64,000 bases of DNA from JAEUTH01 sp044230205 (GCA_044230205.1 JBGARN010000005.1:11033-75032), one strand, 5' to 3'. Shown: positions 27,812 to 37,225, counted from the first letter of the stretch. Translations and numbers: made by a program. Notes: generated by a model not told the origin, from the sequence alone.

Positions 27812-28291
27812 TCATCGCAATCTGTCTGCACTTCGAACTAATTTTTCGTCTTTCTTAATAGCATTGGCGGCTAAGAAATGTAATATAAGCTGCAATGGAG
27901 GCAGATAGAATCCAAGCAGAAAAACTGATCTGGGGTCAGCAGTTTTCGTTTCGATCATTTTTGTGAAAGTGTACATGCCTCCCCAAAGCAATAAAACAAG
28001 TAAAATGCTGAAATAACATAATTTTACCTGTAGCGGACGGTTGTTGAACTTAAAAATGGCAAAAAGTGTGAAAAGGATAATAAGACAATTGAGTACCAAT
28101 AGAGAAATATAAGAAGCCGGCTGGTCAATAAATGTACAGTCTGTTGATATTCCAACCAGGCTAAGAACTACGCTGAAACTGCCTGCCGAAGTTGATTTAA
28201 CAAGAACAATAGGTGCAATTGTTGGTATGAACAGAACAGCCGAAATTAATAAGACAGCAGCAAGATAAATGGTTTGTATACGTTGAATCAT
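27812..28291 (-). CDS. DUF4293-family membrane protein
   Basis: About 159 residues with four hydrophobic helices. The opening MIQRIQTIYLAAVLLIS is the hallmark of DUF4293, a Bacteroidota-restricted membrane family of unknown function that often sits divergently beside rho, as here. An upstream ATG at 28321 would add ten residues, but the promoter -7 element (28309-28316) lies between the two ATGs and family members start at MIQRIQ, so 28291 is chosen. Confidence 0.8.
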   Translation of the reverse strand: MIQRIQTIYLAAVLLISAVLFIPTIAPIVLVKSTSAGSFSVVLSLVGISTDCTFIDQPASYISLLVLNCLIILFTLFAIFKFNNRPLQVKLCYFSILLVLLLWGGMYTFTKMIETKTADPRSVFLLGFYLPPLQLILHFLAANAIKKDEKLVRSADRLR

Positions 28292-28308
28292 GTTAAAAAA
28301 ACTTTTGG

Positions 28309-28339
28309 CAAATAAAATCATTGCCTAAGCATAATACAA
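28309..28339 (-). promoter_or_regulatory. Probable promoter of the DUF4293 gene
   Basis: On the minus strand, TTG (28337-28339), a 20-base spacer and TTTATTTG (28309-28316) match the Bacteroidota pattern with one mismatch. Further upstream a perfect 6-bp hairpin (TTGCCT / AGGCAA, 28358-28375) lies in the divergent region shared with rho. Confidence 0.5.
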
Positions 28340-28433
28340 TGGGTAAAGTTTGATTTGTTGCCTGCCGGAAGGCAATAATTGCTAGTTAATGATTTACAGA
28401 TGAATTTACTGGATAAAAAAATATTTGCATCAT

Positions 28434-28630
28434 AATGATACATATGCTATCATTGCAGTGTTTAAAGAAAAGCATTTTGTTCGCTTACATCTTCAAAACT
28501 CCCTCTGGACTTTTAAGGCGTCCTATCCTATAATTCCAAACTCATATAACTACAAAATCCCAACTCTCTTAAGTTGTAATATTCAATATCTATTGAATAA
28601 TTCTTACATATCATTTCATTATTACATTTC
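28434..28630 (+). promoter_or_regulatory. rho: Long G-poor leader of rho with a palindrome
   Basis: A weak -7 match (AATATTTG, 28420-28427) would start transcription near 28434 and give a leader of about 200 nt. Bases 28521-28572 contain no G and about 16 C in 52 bases, the composition typical of Rho-utilisation sites. A palindrome TATTCAATA-TC-TATTGAATA occupies 28580-28599, about 30 bases before the ATG. In E. coli, rho is autoregulated by Rho-dependent attenuation in its leader; the same is inferred here. Apart from the flanking genes, 28292-28630 holds no convincing ORF. Confidence 0.45.
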
Positions 28631-30340
28631 ATGTACGACATTTTAGAATTAAACGACAAAACATTGTCGGAATTACGCCAGGTTGCAGAACAGCTTGGCA
28701 TTAGTGGCTTTGCCAGCCAGGATAAGCAAAGTCTTATCTACAAAATACTTGATCACCAGGCATTAAACCCAACAGCAGAGGCCAAAACTGAAACCAAAAA
28801 ACCTGTTAGAAAGCGCGCTGCCAAGGCTCCAAAAGAGGAAAAGGCAGCAGCAGAAGAAGCTGTTACACCACTTGCTAAAAGCATTGAGGAGCCGGTTGTT
28901 GTTGAAAGTAAAACGCACGAACCACCGGTAACACCAGCTATGTTTGAAAATTCTACTGATAGTGAAGGAAGGCCAAAAAGGCAGCGCATACGGGTTGCAA
29001 TTGAAGAGGATGAAGAACCGCCAGTTCGCATTCAAAAACCCATTGAAGAAAAGCCGGTAATGGCAGCCCAGCAAAGGCGACCTCAGATTATTGAACCCAA
29101 GCCTCAACCACCACAACCACAGCAATCGCAACCAATACATCAATCAGGTTATAACTCTAATTCGGATAATAACTTTAACAGCAACATTCCGCGCGAACGC
29201 AAGATATTTGAAGCAAGCACTGATTTTGATGGCGTAATTACAACAGAAGGTGTCTTGGAAATTGCTGAAGAGAAGCATGGTTTTCTTCGTTCGGCCGATT
29301 ACAATTACCTGCCATCACCCGATGATATTTATGTTTCAGCAGCTCAGATAAAGGTTTTTGGACTGAAAACAGGTGATAATATTCAAGGTGTGGTTCGTCC
29401 GCCACGTGAAGGCGAAAAGTATTTTCCACTCGTAAAAATTGATTTAATAAACGGACAAGATCCTGCATATATACGTGATCGTGTGCCGTTTGATTTTCTG
29501 ACGCCTTTGTTCGCTCACGAAAAGTTTGACCTAAGTTCTGGCATGGCCGGCTACTCAACCAGGATAATGGATTTATTTGCGCCAATTGGTAAAGGTCAGC
29601 GCGGATTAATAGTTGCGCAACCAAAAACCGGTAAAACAGTTTTACTGAAAGAAGTAGCCAATGCGATAGCTGCTAATCACCCTGAAGTATACCTGATTAT
29701 TTTACTGATTGACGAACGCCCCGAGGAAGTAACAGACATGGCTCGCAGTGTAAGGGCAGAAGTTGTGGCATCTACATTTGATGAGCCTGCTGACAGGCAT
29801 GTTCGTATAGCAAATATCGTTTTGGAAAAAGCAAAACGCATGGTGGAGTGCGGACATGATGTTGTTATATTATTAGACTCTATTACACGTCTCGCTCGTG
29901 CTTACAATACTGTTGCTCCTGCTACAGGCAAGGTGCTTTCAGGTGGTGTGGAAGCTAATGCGCTGCAAAAGCCAAAGCGCTTTTTTGGTGCAGCACGTAA
30001 AATTGAAAATGGTGGCTCACTTACCATAATTGCTACTGCTCTAATTGATACCGGCAGCCGTATGGACGAAGTAATTTTTGAGGAATTTAAAGGTACAGGT
30101 AATATGGAGCTTCAACTTGACCGTAAGATTGCTAACAAACGTGTTTGGCCGGCTATTGATTTAGTTTCATCAAGTACACGAAGGGAAGATTTGTTGCTTG
30201 GAAAAGATGTGTTACAGAAAATGTGGATACTGCGCAATCACCTGGCTGATATGAATCCTCTTGAAGCAATGGAATTTATCCAGGAACGAATAAGAGGCAC
30301 CAAGAGCAATGAAGAGTTTTTAATTTCAATGAACTCATAA
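28631..30340 (+). CDS. rho: Transcription termination factor Rho
   Basis: 569 residues, longer than E. coli Rho (419) because of an inserted acidic, Pro- and Gln-rich segment (about 50-190), common in Bacteroidota. Order: N-terminal Rho_N helix bundle (LNDKTLSELRQVAEQLGI), the insert, an RNA-binding cold-shock-like domain (about 200-270; GVLEIAEEKHGFLR, DIYVSAAQIK) and the hexameric RecA-like ATPase. Walker A is QPKTGKTVLLKE (about 327), followed by LIDERPEEVTDM (about 359) and the R/Q-loop region DSITRLARAYN. Rho is an RNA-dependent helicase that ends untranslated transcripts. It is monocistronic, with a terminator 20 bases after the stop. Confidence 0.96.
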   Translation: MYDILELNDKTLSELRQVAEQLGISGFASQDKQSLIYKILDHQALNPTAEAKTETKKPVRKRAAKAPKEEKAAAEEAVTPLAKSIEEPVVVESKTHEPPVTPAMFENSTDSEGRPKRQRIRVAIEEDEEPPVRIQKPIEEKPVMAAQQRRPQIIEPKPQPPQPQQSQPIHQSGYNSNSDNNFNSNIPRERKIFEASTDFDGVITTEGVLEIAEEKHGFLRSADYNYLPSPDDIYVSAAQIKVFGLKTGDNIQGVVRPPREGEKYFPLVKIDLINGQDPAYIRDRVPFDFLTPLFAHEKFDLSSGMAGYSTRIMDLFAPIGKGQRGLIVAQPKTGKTVLLKEVANAIAANHPEVYLIILLIDERPEEVTDMARSVRAEVVASTFDEPADRHVRIANIVLEKAKRMVECGHDVVILLDSITRLARAYNTVAPATGKVLSGGVEANALQKPKRFFGAARKIENGGSLTIIATALIDTGSRMDEVIFEEFKGTGNMELQLDRKIANKRVWPAIDLVSSSTRREDLLLGKDVLQKMWILRNHLADMNPLEAMEFIQERIRGTKSNEEFLISMNS

Positions 30341-30360
30341 AACATTTTTTAGAACTATTA

Positions 30361-30394
30361 AAACCTCACTGGCTGCTGACCGGTGAGGTTTTTT
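30361..30394 (+). terminator. Intrinsic terminator after rho
   Basis: AAACCTCAC pairs with GTGAGGTTT across a 13-nt loop and continues into a T tract. It begins 21 bases after the rho stop codon. Confidence 0.85.
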
Positions 30395-30441
30395 ACTTTT
30401 ACAGCAACTTAAAAGCTTCAACCTGAATTTACCATCACCAA

Positions 30442-31332
30442 ATGCCAGCAGTAATACATTCAAAAACTATACTCAACAAAACAAAGCAGCGCGATGCATG
30501 GTTTTTAGATGACTATACTATTAATCCTTATAGTGGTTGTTCATTCAATTGCCTTTACTGTTACATACGTGGAAGCAAGTATGGTGTTAATATGGCTGAA
30601 AAAGTATCTGTGAAGGAAAATGCTGTTGAATTGCTTGAAAAGCAATTGAGCATTAAGGCCAAAAAGCAACAGTATGGTTTTATTGTTATGTCATCGGCAA
30701 CCGATCCTTATCTGCATTTTGAAAATGAATATCAACTGACACGACAATTACTGGAGGTTATTCTTAAAAATAAATTCCCGGTTCATATTATTACCAAATC
30801 CGATTTGGTAATTCGAGATTTTGATTTGTTACAACAGATTAATGAGCAGGCTATTTTGCCTGCAGACCTTCAAAGCAAATTATTACATAAAGTGCTTATT
30901 ACGTTTTCATTTTCAAATTTAGACGAAAGCATAGCGAATATTTTTGAGCCCGGAGCAACCCTGCCAAGTCAGCGATTACAAGCATTGAAAGCTGCATCAA
31001 ACTATGGATTTTATTCAGGTGTAAGCCTGATGCCATTGTTGCCTTATATCAGTGATACCAGGCAACATTTAGAATATATGTTCAGTACATTCAAAGATGC
31101 CGGTGCTAAATACATAATGCCGGCCACTTTAACTTTGTTTGGCAATAGTGCATCCGATAGTAAAACGCTTGTTCTTAGGGCTGTTCAGCAACATTATCCT
31201 TTGTTGCTTAAAAAATACCAGGAGTTTTTCGGCAACAGCAATCAAATGCCAGCCTATTATACCACGGCATTCAATAAAGCAACAGCGTTACTTTGCAGTA
31301 AGTACGAAATTAATAACCGCATTGTATTTTAA
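30442..31332 (+). CDS. SPL-family radical SAM protein
   Basis: 296 residues. The N-terminal NPYSGCSFNCLYCYIRGSKYG carries a CxxxCxxC radical SAM cluster motif in the context typical of spore-photoproduct-lyase-like proteins (the PA0069/Rv2578c group). SSATDPYLHFENEYQLTR and HIITKSDLVIRDFDLL are further conserved segments. Spore photoproduct lyase itself repairs UV lesions in spore DNA; these short homologs occur in non-sporulating bacteria and their substrate is not established, so a repair role is only suggested. It lies between two terminators and is transcribed alone. Confidence 0.82.
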   Translation: MPAVIHSKTILNKTKQRDAWFLDDYTINPYSGCSFNCLYCYIRGSKYGVNMAEKVSVKENAVELLEKQLSIKAKKQQYGFIVMSSATDPYLHFENEYQLTRQLLEVILKNKFPVHIITKSDLVIRDFDLLQQINEQAILPADLQSKLLHKVLITFSFSNLDESIANIFEPGATLPSQRLQALKAASNYGFYSGVSLMPLLPYISDTRQHLEYMFSTFKDAGAKYIMPATLTLFGNSASDSKTLVLRAVQQHYPLLLKKYQEFFGNSNQMPAYYTTAFNKATALLCSKYEINNRIVF

Positions 31333-31403
31333 GTATTCAATTCAAAATAAAACGCAGAATCTTTAGCGGTTTATTTGAAACTACAAATCATCCGGAAAAA
31401 ACA

Positions 31404-31441
31404 AAGCTGTTAATATGTGTCAAACATATTAACGGCTTTTA
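31404..31441. terminator. Bidirectional terminator between SPL-family and M16 genes
   Basis: AAAGC-TG-TTAATATG pairs with CATATTAA-CG-GCTTT: a stem of 13 pairs with an internal 2-nt mismatch and a 7-nt loop. T follows on the plus strand and an A-rich stretch precedes it, so it can serve both convergent genes (stops at 31332 and 31482). Confidence 0.8.
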
Positions 31442-31481
31442 ATTATTATCTGTTATTAATGAATAACAGTTTTGTTACTGA

Positions 31482-32810
31482 TTAATGAGGACCGGCAGGA
31501 AAATCAGTACGCTTTGCTTGCTTAAAGTCTTCTTTCTTTACTACATCTTTTTTGCCAAGGTAAGTCCATTTGATTGCTTGCGAATAATCTTTGAACACCC
31601 TGTTAATCTGGGGCAGTGTTGTTGAGTTAACTTTTTCAGGAAATTTCTCATCAAACATATAACCACCTGTTAATTCTGATCGTCCTAAAGCAAACGATTG
31701 CGATGCAGATGTTTCAAGTTTCATATAGGTAGTAGTAAGGAACTTTTGTTTTTTGTCAACCAGTTCTTTTTCCTTAAACCCTTTTTGTTTTAATGAATCA
31801 ATAATTTCAATCATAGCCTGCATGGATTCTTTAGGCTTTTGTGTTGAAATATAAATGGCATTATAAGGGCTGTTAATTGCCTGTCTGTCATAGTAAGCTG
31901 CAGGAGCATAGGACAAGCTGCGCTTGGTTCTTAATTCAACAAAAAAGCGATCGTGCAAAATATTCATTGCTATCAGCATTGGTATTCCGTCATCTGAACT
32001 GAATAATGGTGCACTCATCACACCCATCAAGTAATTGGTTGCGATATCGCGATCAATAATAGTTTCACTTGGTTTACTGATTAAAAGTTTTTGCTCAGTG
32101 GAAGGCAAAGTTCCCGCAGGTAATGACGCCAATGATTCTTTCACTTTTGCAGTAAGGTCATCCTGGCTGACATTACCCACTACTACAAGGTAACAGCGTT
32201 TCTTTCCGATAATTGATGAAAAATATTTTTTGGTTTCTTCAAGAGTAAGTTTCTCAAGATTTGCAGCAGTGCCGTTTGGAATTTTTGCATAGTTGCGTCC
32301 GGCAAAAGTATTTTCCATGGCAATTTGTTCAAGGTATCCATCAGGATCGGATTCATTTTGTTTTGCAGCCGAAACCATTTTATCTTTTGCCAGGTCAAAT
32401 TCTTTCTGATCAAATGCCGGTATGGTTATTGCCTGGCTGAAAAGTTTCCACGACTGATCCCAGAATGGCTTGATACAGGTCATGTTCAACTCTCCGAAAT
32501 CGAGTGATGTTGAGCTGCCAAATGTAGTTCCGATTTTTTCAGCCAGAGTATTAAATGCTACTTTATCCAGTTTTGTAGTACCTCCACTCATGGCAACATC
32601 AAAGGCAAGTGCTTCAATACCTTCCTTTTCTTTTGCATAATTGGCAGTGCCGCCTTTAACAAACAATCGGGCACTTATTACTTCTTTTGGAGTTTGACGA
32701 AGAATAACTTTTAATCCTTCCACATCAAATGAAATGGTCTTTTGTTGTGCTAAACTGCTGCCGGAAAATATTACCAACAGTGCTAATGCTATTTGTGATA
32801 TTTTGTTCAT
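31482..32810 (-). CDS. M16-family peptidase-like protein lacking the zinc site
   Basis: 442 residues with a signal peptide (ISQIALALLVIFSGSSLAQ) and the two-domain pitrilysin/insulinase fold (VISARLFVKGGTANY near the N-terminus, RCYLVVVGNVSQDDL, ELRTKRSLSYAPAAYYD in the second half). Where active M16 enzymes have HxxEH this protein reads EGIEALAFDVAMSGGT, so it cannot bind zinc in the usual way. Such subunits pair with an active partner, here the gene 19 bases upstream. The pair probably acts in the periplasm as a heterodimeric peptidase; the substrate is unknown. It is the second gene of the operon. Confidence 0.87.
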   Translation of the reverse strand: MNKISQIALALLVIFSGSSLAQQKTISFDVEGLKVILRQTPKEVISARLFVKGGTANYAKEKEGIEALAFDVAMSGGTTKLDKVAFNTLAEKIGTTFGSSTSLDFGELNMTCIKPFWDQSWKLFSQAITIPAFDQKEFDLAKDKMVSAAKQNESDPDGYLEQIAMENTFAGRNYAKIPNGTAANLEKLTLEETKKYFSSIIGKKRCYLVVVGNVSQDDLTAKVKESLASLPAGTLPSTEQKLLISKPSETIIDRDIATNYLMGVMSAPLFSSDDGIPMLIAMNILHDRFFVELRTKRSLSYAPAAYYDRQAINSPYNAIYISTQKPKESMQAMIEIIDSLKQKGFKEKELVDKKQKFLTTTYMKLETSASQSFALGRSELTGGYMFDEKFPEKVNSTTLPQINRVFKDYSQAIKWTYLGKKDVVKKEDFKQAKRTDFPAGPH

Positions 32811-32829
32811 CGCTTTTCTGGTTATGATA

Positions 32830-34203
32830 TTATCGGGTTAGAGATTCAAAGTTTTCAATTTTCATTGCCGTTTTCATTTCGGGTGATATCAGCAATCCGG
32901 TAACAGAAGGCTTTCCTTTAATATATTTCTGCACATATTTTTTAATGTCAGCACGAGTTACCTTCTGCAGGTTAGCTATATAATCGGTGTAATAATTAAT
33001 GCTTGCAGATGCCCACCAGAATGTAACAGTGTGAACATAAGCCGAGGTTTTTTCTTTACCATAGGCATCCTGTATGGCAAGTTGATTCTTTGCAATTTCA
33101 AGTTGCTCATCTGAAAAATAATCATCACTGTCAAACCGGTTGATTTGCTCCTGTAGCTTGGCATAAGCCTCTTTTATTTTTGCAGGATTCGGCACCAGTT
33201 GAATATTTATCGGCCCTACATATTTGCAGGTTTGATATCCGACACCGGCCTGGAATGCATAACCGCCATCAACAAGAGTTTTCTGAAATTCTGAAGATTG
33301 TAAACCTAAAATGGTTGAAAATACATCGGCTGCATAGGTGGCTTCTAAATCATTTCTGGTGTCAGGCCCATGATAACCAACGAGTATAAAAGGTGATTTT
33401 GCATTCGGGTTCTCTGTAATATAACTTACGTTTTGTTTGATAGGTTCAAACTCAGGAATTGGCCATTTTTTAAATGGGTCAAAATCGCTTGGCTTCCAGC
33501 TGCCAAATAACTCATCCACTTTTTTAAACATTTCTTCATGCTTAACATCACCGGCAATCACCAGCATTGAGTTATTAGGCCAGTAATATTTTTCCTGTAT
33601 GACACGCATTTTTTCAGGGGTGGCTGTTAAAATAATATCATGGTTACCAATGGCATTTTTACGTGAGTAATTTGTACCCCACATATAGCGATTCATATCA
33701 TCAAACAAATGAAAATAGGGGTTGGACTCATTACGCTGGAATTCTCCATCTACAACAGGATTCTCTTTTTTCATTTCTGATTCAAGGAAAAGAGGATACC
33801 TGATGGCATTATTCATAAACTCTAATCCTTCATTTACTTTATTATTAGCCAGTGTAAAAAAGTAATTCACACGCTCATCTGAGGTTGTGCCATTAAAAAC
33901 TATTCCCAGTTCGTTAACACGATCGAGAAACTGCTCCTGCGAAGGCAGTGCACGGTTAGCTTTAAAAAACATGTGCTCATATAAATGCGAAAGGCCATTA
34001 TATGCACTGTCTTCAGTATATGCGCCATTGCGCACAACAATTTCAACAGTGGCCAGCGGCACACTTGCATCTTCAATAACCAGAATTTCAAGCCCGTTGT
34101 TTAGTTTCGTCATGAAAAAATTATCCGGAAGTTTTTGTGCAGTAACATGTAATGCGCACAGGCAAAAGCCACAGAGTAATGTAAATTGTCTTAGTTTGTT
34201 CAT
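32830..34203 (-). CDS. M16-family zinc metallopeptidase (active subunit)
   Basis: 457 residues with a signal peptide (FTLLCGFCLCALHVTAQ). The inverted zinc motif is intact: SHLYEH (H73, E76, H77), with the downstream glutamate region ENPVVDGEFQRNES. Later conserved parts are NSMLVIAGDVKHEEM and the second-domain FAKT-like segments. M16 peptidases cut short peptides inside a closed clam-shell chamber. An ATG at 34242 would add 13 residues ahead of a complete signal peptide; 34203 is preferred. It forms an operon with the inactive partner downstream. Confidence 0.9.
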   Translation of the reverse strand: MNKLRQFTLLCGFCLCALHVTAQKLPDNFFMTKLNNGLEILVIEDASVPLATVEIVVRNGAYTEDSAYNGLSHLYEHMFFKANRALPSQEQFLDRVNELGIVFNGTTSDERVNYFFTLANNKVNEGLEFMNNAIRYPLFLESEMKKENPVVDGEFQRNESNPYFHLFDDMNRYMWGTNYSRKNAIGNHDIILTATPEKMRVIQEKYYWPNNSMLVIAGDVKHEEMFKKVDELFGSWKPSDFDPFKKWPIPEFEPIKQNVSYITENPNAKSPFILVGYHGPDTRNDLEATYAADVFSTILGLQSSEFQKTLVDGGYAFQAGVGYQTCKYVGPINIQLVPNPAKIKEAYAKLQEQINRFDSDDYFSDEQLEIAKNQLAIQDAYGKEKTSAYVHTVTFWWASASINYYTDYIANLQKVTRADIKKYVQKYIKGKPSVTGLLISPEMKTAMKIENFESLTR

Positions 34204-34391
34204 AATTGTTTCTGTTAATAATTGCGAATGAAGCAAATTCAAAATTTAAATTAAATGGCTTAGTAAAACTTTAACGGGCTAAAATTGCTTAAATCGGCAT
34301 TATTTATTCCGATGGATATTATAACAGGATTTTAATTCCAACAATGAAAGATTGACAAAAACAGGGAGTTAGGGAATCTAATAACCAGATG

Positions 34392-35093
34392 TTATAATTC
34401 GCTCATTAAATGGTTATAGTCGCGCACCAGTGTGCGTAAAAATTCCTCAGATGGAAGCGTGGTTTCAATACCCAAAAGCAGCTTAACTTTAGCAGCTAGT
34501 TCATCAATTATTTCATATTGCTGCTTTTTCATAGCTTCATTAAATACTTTTTTAATCTTTATCACATCAGCATCTTTAAGATTTGCAGCTTCAGCAAATG
34601 TTACAACATAATTCGGGTCAGAAGTTTTGAATGCCGCTTCTTTTAAATCTACGCGCTTGCGTAATGAAATTACTGTTGTACCTGCAGTGATATCTCCCAG
34701 CCGCTGACCTTTTCCGTTAATAACTATGGTTATCAAGGCAACAGTACCGCTGAACAAATTCAAATCAATTATCCTGAACAGCCATCGTAACAAGTAAGCG
34801 CCTAAAGTTGGTTCGCTGCCATCCAGTTTCATCACTTTTATTTTCATTGCCATTTTTCCAAGGCTCTGACCATTGAACAACGATTCCATCGCCAAATGAT
34901 AAACGAACAAGGGCAACACACCAACTACAACAGCTAAAACCTCATCTCTGATGCTTAATACCAGGAAACATAAAATGAGCCAGGCCCCGAATATTGCATA
35001 GTCAATTAAGGTAGCAAGAATACGGTCGCCAACGCTGGCTATATCATATTCCAAAGAGATATTCTGAGTTGTATTTATACTTATCGTTTCCAT
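34392..35093 (-). CDS. RDD-family membrane protein
   Basis: 233 residues. The RDD signature is present: YDIASVGDRILATLIDYAIFGAW (about 14-37) and a later GQRLGDITAGT, with three to four transmembrane helices in the first 135 residues and a soluble helical C-terminus. RDD proteins are small membrane proteins; some are implicated in ion transport, but function here is unknown. In Bacteroidota an RDD gene commonly sits divergently beside a SpoIIM-DUF4129-DUF4350 cluster, as here, which suggests a shared membrane-associated process. Confidence 0.85.
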   Translation of the reverse strand: METISINTTQNISLEYDIASVGDRILATLIDYAIFGAWLILCFLVLSIRDEVLAVVVGVLPLFVYHLAMESLFNGQSLGKMAMKIKVMKLDGSEPTLGAYLLRWLFRIIDLNLFSGTVALITIVINGKGQRLGDITAGTTVISLRKRVDLKEAAFKTSDPNYVVTFAEAANLKDADVIKIKKVFNEAMKKQQYEIIDELAAKVKLLLGIETTLPSEEFLRTLVRDYNHLMSEL

Positions 35094-35306
35094 TTATTGA
35101 ACCTGATCCACGGCTACAGGCTTCTACTATTCCAATGTTAGATTTAACGCTATATTGCAAGAATAAAATTTATTTATTTGTTGACAAATTAATACTTTAA
35201 GGCTGAAGAGCAGTAATTTAATTGCCGGCATTTAGTTTGTCGCTTTACTGAAGGTTAAAAGCCCCGTTTTAAAGTTTAAATTATATAATAGAGTTCAGAT
35301 AGATTA

Positions 35307-36284
35307 ATGCGCGAAGCAGCCTTTTTAAAACAAAACCAGGATAAGTGGAAAAATTATGAAACCACCCCGGCAGGCAACCCTGATGAGCTTGCTGAACGTT
35401 TTATTGAACTAACGGATGACCTTGCTTATTCAAGAACATTTTATCCAGGCTCTACCACACATAATTATATAAATGGTCTTGCACGAATTTTTCATCAGCA
35501 TATCTATAAGAATAAAAAGGAAAAAGCAGGAAGAATAAAAAATTTCTGGCTCTATGAAATACCACTCACTGTGCGTGCCAATCATTATAAACTGCTTTAT
35601 TCGCTTATCATTTTTTTAATAAGCATAAGTATAGGGCTGTTTTCAGCATCAGTTGACGATTCCTTTGTAAGACTTATACTGGGTGATTCCTATGTAAATC
35701 AAACCCTTGAAAATATTGAGAACGGAAAGCCGCTGGCCATTTATGAAAGTCAGCCGGAAGGAAGTATGTTCGTTGCTATTACGTTCAATAACATTCGCGT
35801 TGCATTTACTGCATTTGTTTTTGGAGTTTTAATGTCAATAGGTACTGCTTATTTTCTTTTTACAAATGGTGTAATGCTTGGAGCGTTTCAATACTTTTTT
35901 TACCAAAAGGGATATCTTTTAATTTCGGTATTAACCATTTGGATACATGGAACAATAGAAATTGCGTCAATTGTAATAGCAGGCGGGGCAGGTTTTTGCA
36001 TTGGGAACAGTTTATTGTTTCCAAAAACGTTAAGCAGATTAGAATCGTTTAAGCGAGGTACTAAGGACGGGTTAAAAATTGCAACCGGCCTGGTGCCATT
36101 TTTTATAATAGCAGGATTCTTAGAAAGCTTTGTAACGCGACATGCTGATGTTTCACTGGCCATGAGCGCGAGTATTATTATTTTTTCAGCTACCCTGATA
36201 ATCTCTTATTTTATTATTTATCCAATTAAACTTTCTGCTGCTAAAAAAAATCAACGGAAAAGAAAGATCACATTAACTTCTTAA
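35307..36284 (+). CDS. Stage II sporulation protein M (SpoIIM) family membrane protein
   Basis: 325 residues. A soluble N-terminal part (REAAFLKQNQDKWKNYE, LAYSRTFYPGSTTHNYINGLAR) is followed by five to six membrane helices (from about residue 103). FNNIRVAFTAFVFGVLMSIGTAYFLFTNGVMLGAF is the conserved core. Clostridial and Bacillus SpoIIM belongs to the engulfment machinery, but this organism shows no sporulation genes; in non-sporulating Bacteroidota the family is a general membrane protein of unknown role. First gene of a four-gene plus-strand operon. Confidence 0.85.
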   Translation: MREAAFLKQNQDKWKNYETTPAGNPDELAERFIELTDDLAYSRTFYPGSTTHNYINGLARIFHQHIYKNKKEKAGRIKNFWLYEIPLTVRANHYKLLYSLIIFLISISIGLFSASVDDSFVRLILGDSYVNQTLENIENGKPLAIYESQPEGSMFVAITFNNIRVAFTAFVFGVLMSIGTAYFLFTNGVMLGAFQYFFYQKGYLLISVLTIWIHGTIEIASIVIAGGAGFCIGNSLLFPKTLSRLESFKRGTKDGLKIATGLVPFFIIAGFLESFVTRHADVSLAMSASIIIFSATLIISYFIIYPIKLSAAKKNQRKRKITLTS

Positions 36285-36302
36285 ATACAACACAAGAATC
36301 AA

Positions 36303-37214
36303 ATGCAGTTACCACCGAAATTTGAATTACAAAAGGAGCGTTCGTTTAGCGAAAAAATAAACGGGGTATTCGCTTACCTGTCGCAAAACTTTAAACAGCT
36401 TTTTAAAAGCCTGGTATTTATTGTTACCCCATTTGCATTTGCGGCAGGAATTTGCAGTGGCATTTTTCAGTACAGGCTTACGCGACTCATGCCCGGATTA
36501 GGGGGCACCGGTATAGATGAAAGTGGTGGAACAGGTAACAATATTTGGGATATTTTTTACACTGTTTTTTCGCCCTTGTATTTTGTTTCAATGATTTTGA
36601 TGCTCGTAGCTTATATATTAGTTAACTGCACAGTTTATAGCCATATGGCGCTTTACCTGAAAAGTGAAGGGGAGCCGGTGACATTCGAGGCAGTTTTTGA
36701 AAAAGTAAAAAAAGATTTTTTCAAAGTGTTATTGGCAGCTATTGCTTCATTTTTTGTTGCACTCTTTGGAGTTGTTTTTTTCATTATACCTGGCATTTAT
36801 TTATTTGTAACGCTCACACTCATTCAACCAATTATGATTGTTGAAGGCCTGGGATTTAATGAAGCTTTTAACCGTTGCTTTTACCTGATTAAAGAAAAAT
36901 GGTGGTCAACCTTTGGATTAATATTTATTACATCTCTTATTGTAAACATGTGTGCAGTAGCTTTTAATATTCCAACATACATTGTACAGTTTATTAATTT
37001 GATGCATTGGGCTCCCGATATAAGTTCTTTCTGGCAGATAATCGCATCCGTAATCAGCATTGCCGGAACAACATTACTTTCTGCAATATTATCTATTGCA
37101 ATAGGAATACAGTATTTTAACCTTGTTGAAAGGCGCGAAGGCAGGGGATTACGGACGTTTATTGATGAAATTGGCAGCATTGATACCAAACCCGAGAGCA
37201 ACCAGGAGTTATAA
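36303..37214 (+). CDS. Polytopic membrane protein of the SpoIIM-DUF4129 cluster
   Basis: 303 residues, with a short basic N-terminus and about six membrane helices (roughly 38-58, 95-117, 140-165, 168-185, 203-225 and 250-275). No motif was recognised with confidence; it resembles the membrane domains found in glycerophosphodiester-phosphodiesterase-like or DUF4013-like proteins. It is 18 bases after the SpoIIM gene and 11 bases before the DUF4129 gene, so it is probably a structural part of the same membrane assembly. Confidence 0.7.
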   Translation: MQLPPKFELQKERSFSEKINGVFAYLSQNFKQLFKSLVFIVTPFAFAAGICSGIFQYRLTRLMPGLGGTGIDESGGTGNNIWDIFYTVFSPLYFVSMILMLVAYILVNCTVYSHMALYLKSEGEPVTFEAVFEKVKKDFFKVLLAAIASFFVALFGVVFFIIPGIYLFVTLTLIQPIMIVEGLGFNEAFNRCFYLIKEKWWSTFGLIFITSLIVNMCAVAFNIPTYIVQFINLMHWAPDISSFWQIIASVISIAGTTLLSAILSIAIGIQYFNLVERREGRGLRTFIDEIGSIDTKPESNQEL

Positions 37215-37225
37215 TATTTGGCAAA

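Noticed and set aside
28425..28646. Open frame of 73 codons in the rho leader
   Set aside because: It needs a TTG start, overlaps the rho start, has no recognisable motif and lies in low-complexity A/T/C-rich sequence. A leader peptide cannot be excluded but is not supported.
30442..31332. True spore photoproduct lyase
   Set aside because: The cluster motif and size fit the short SPL-like group of non-sporulators; spore-specific function is not expected.
35307..36284. SpoIIM as evidence of sporulation
   Set aside because: The family is widespread in non-sporulating Bacteroidota, and no other sporulation gene is in the window.
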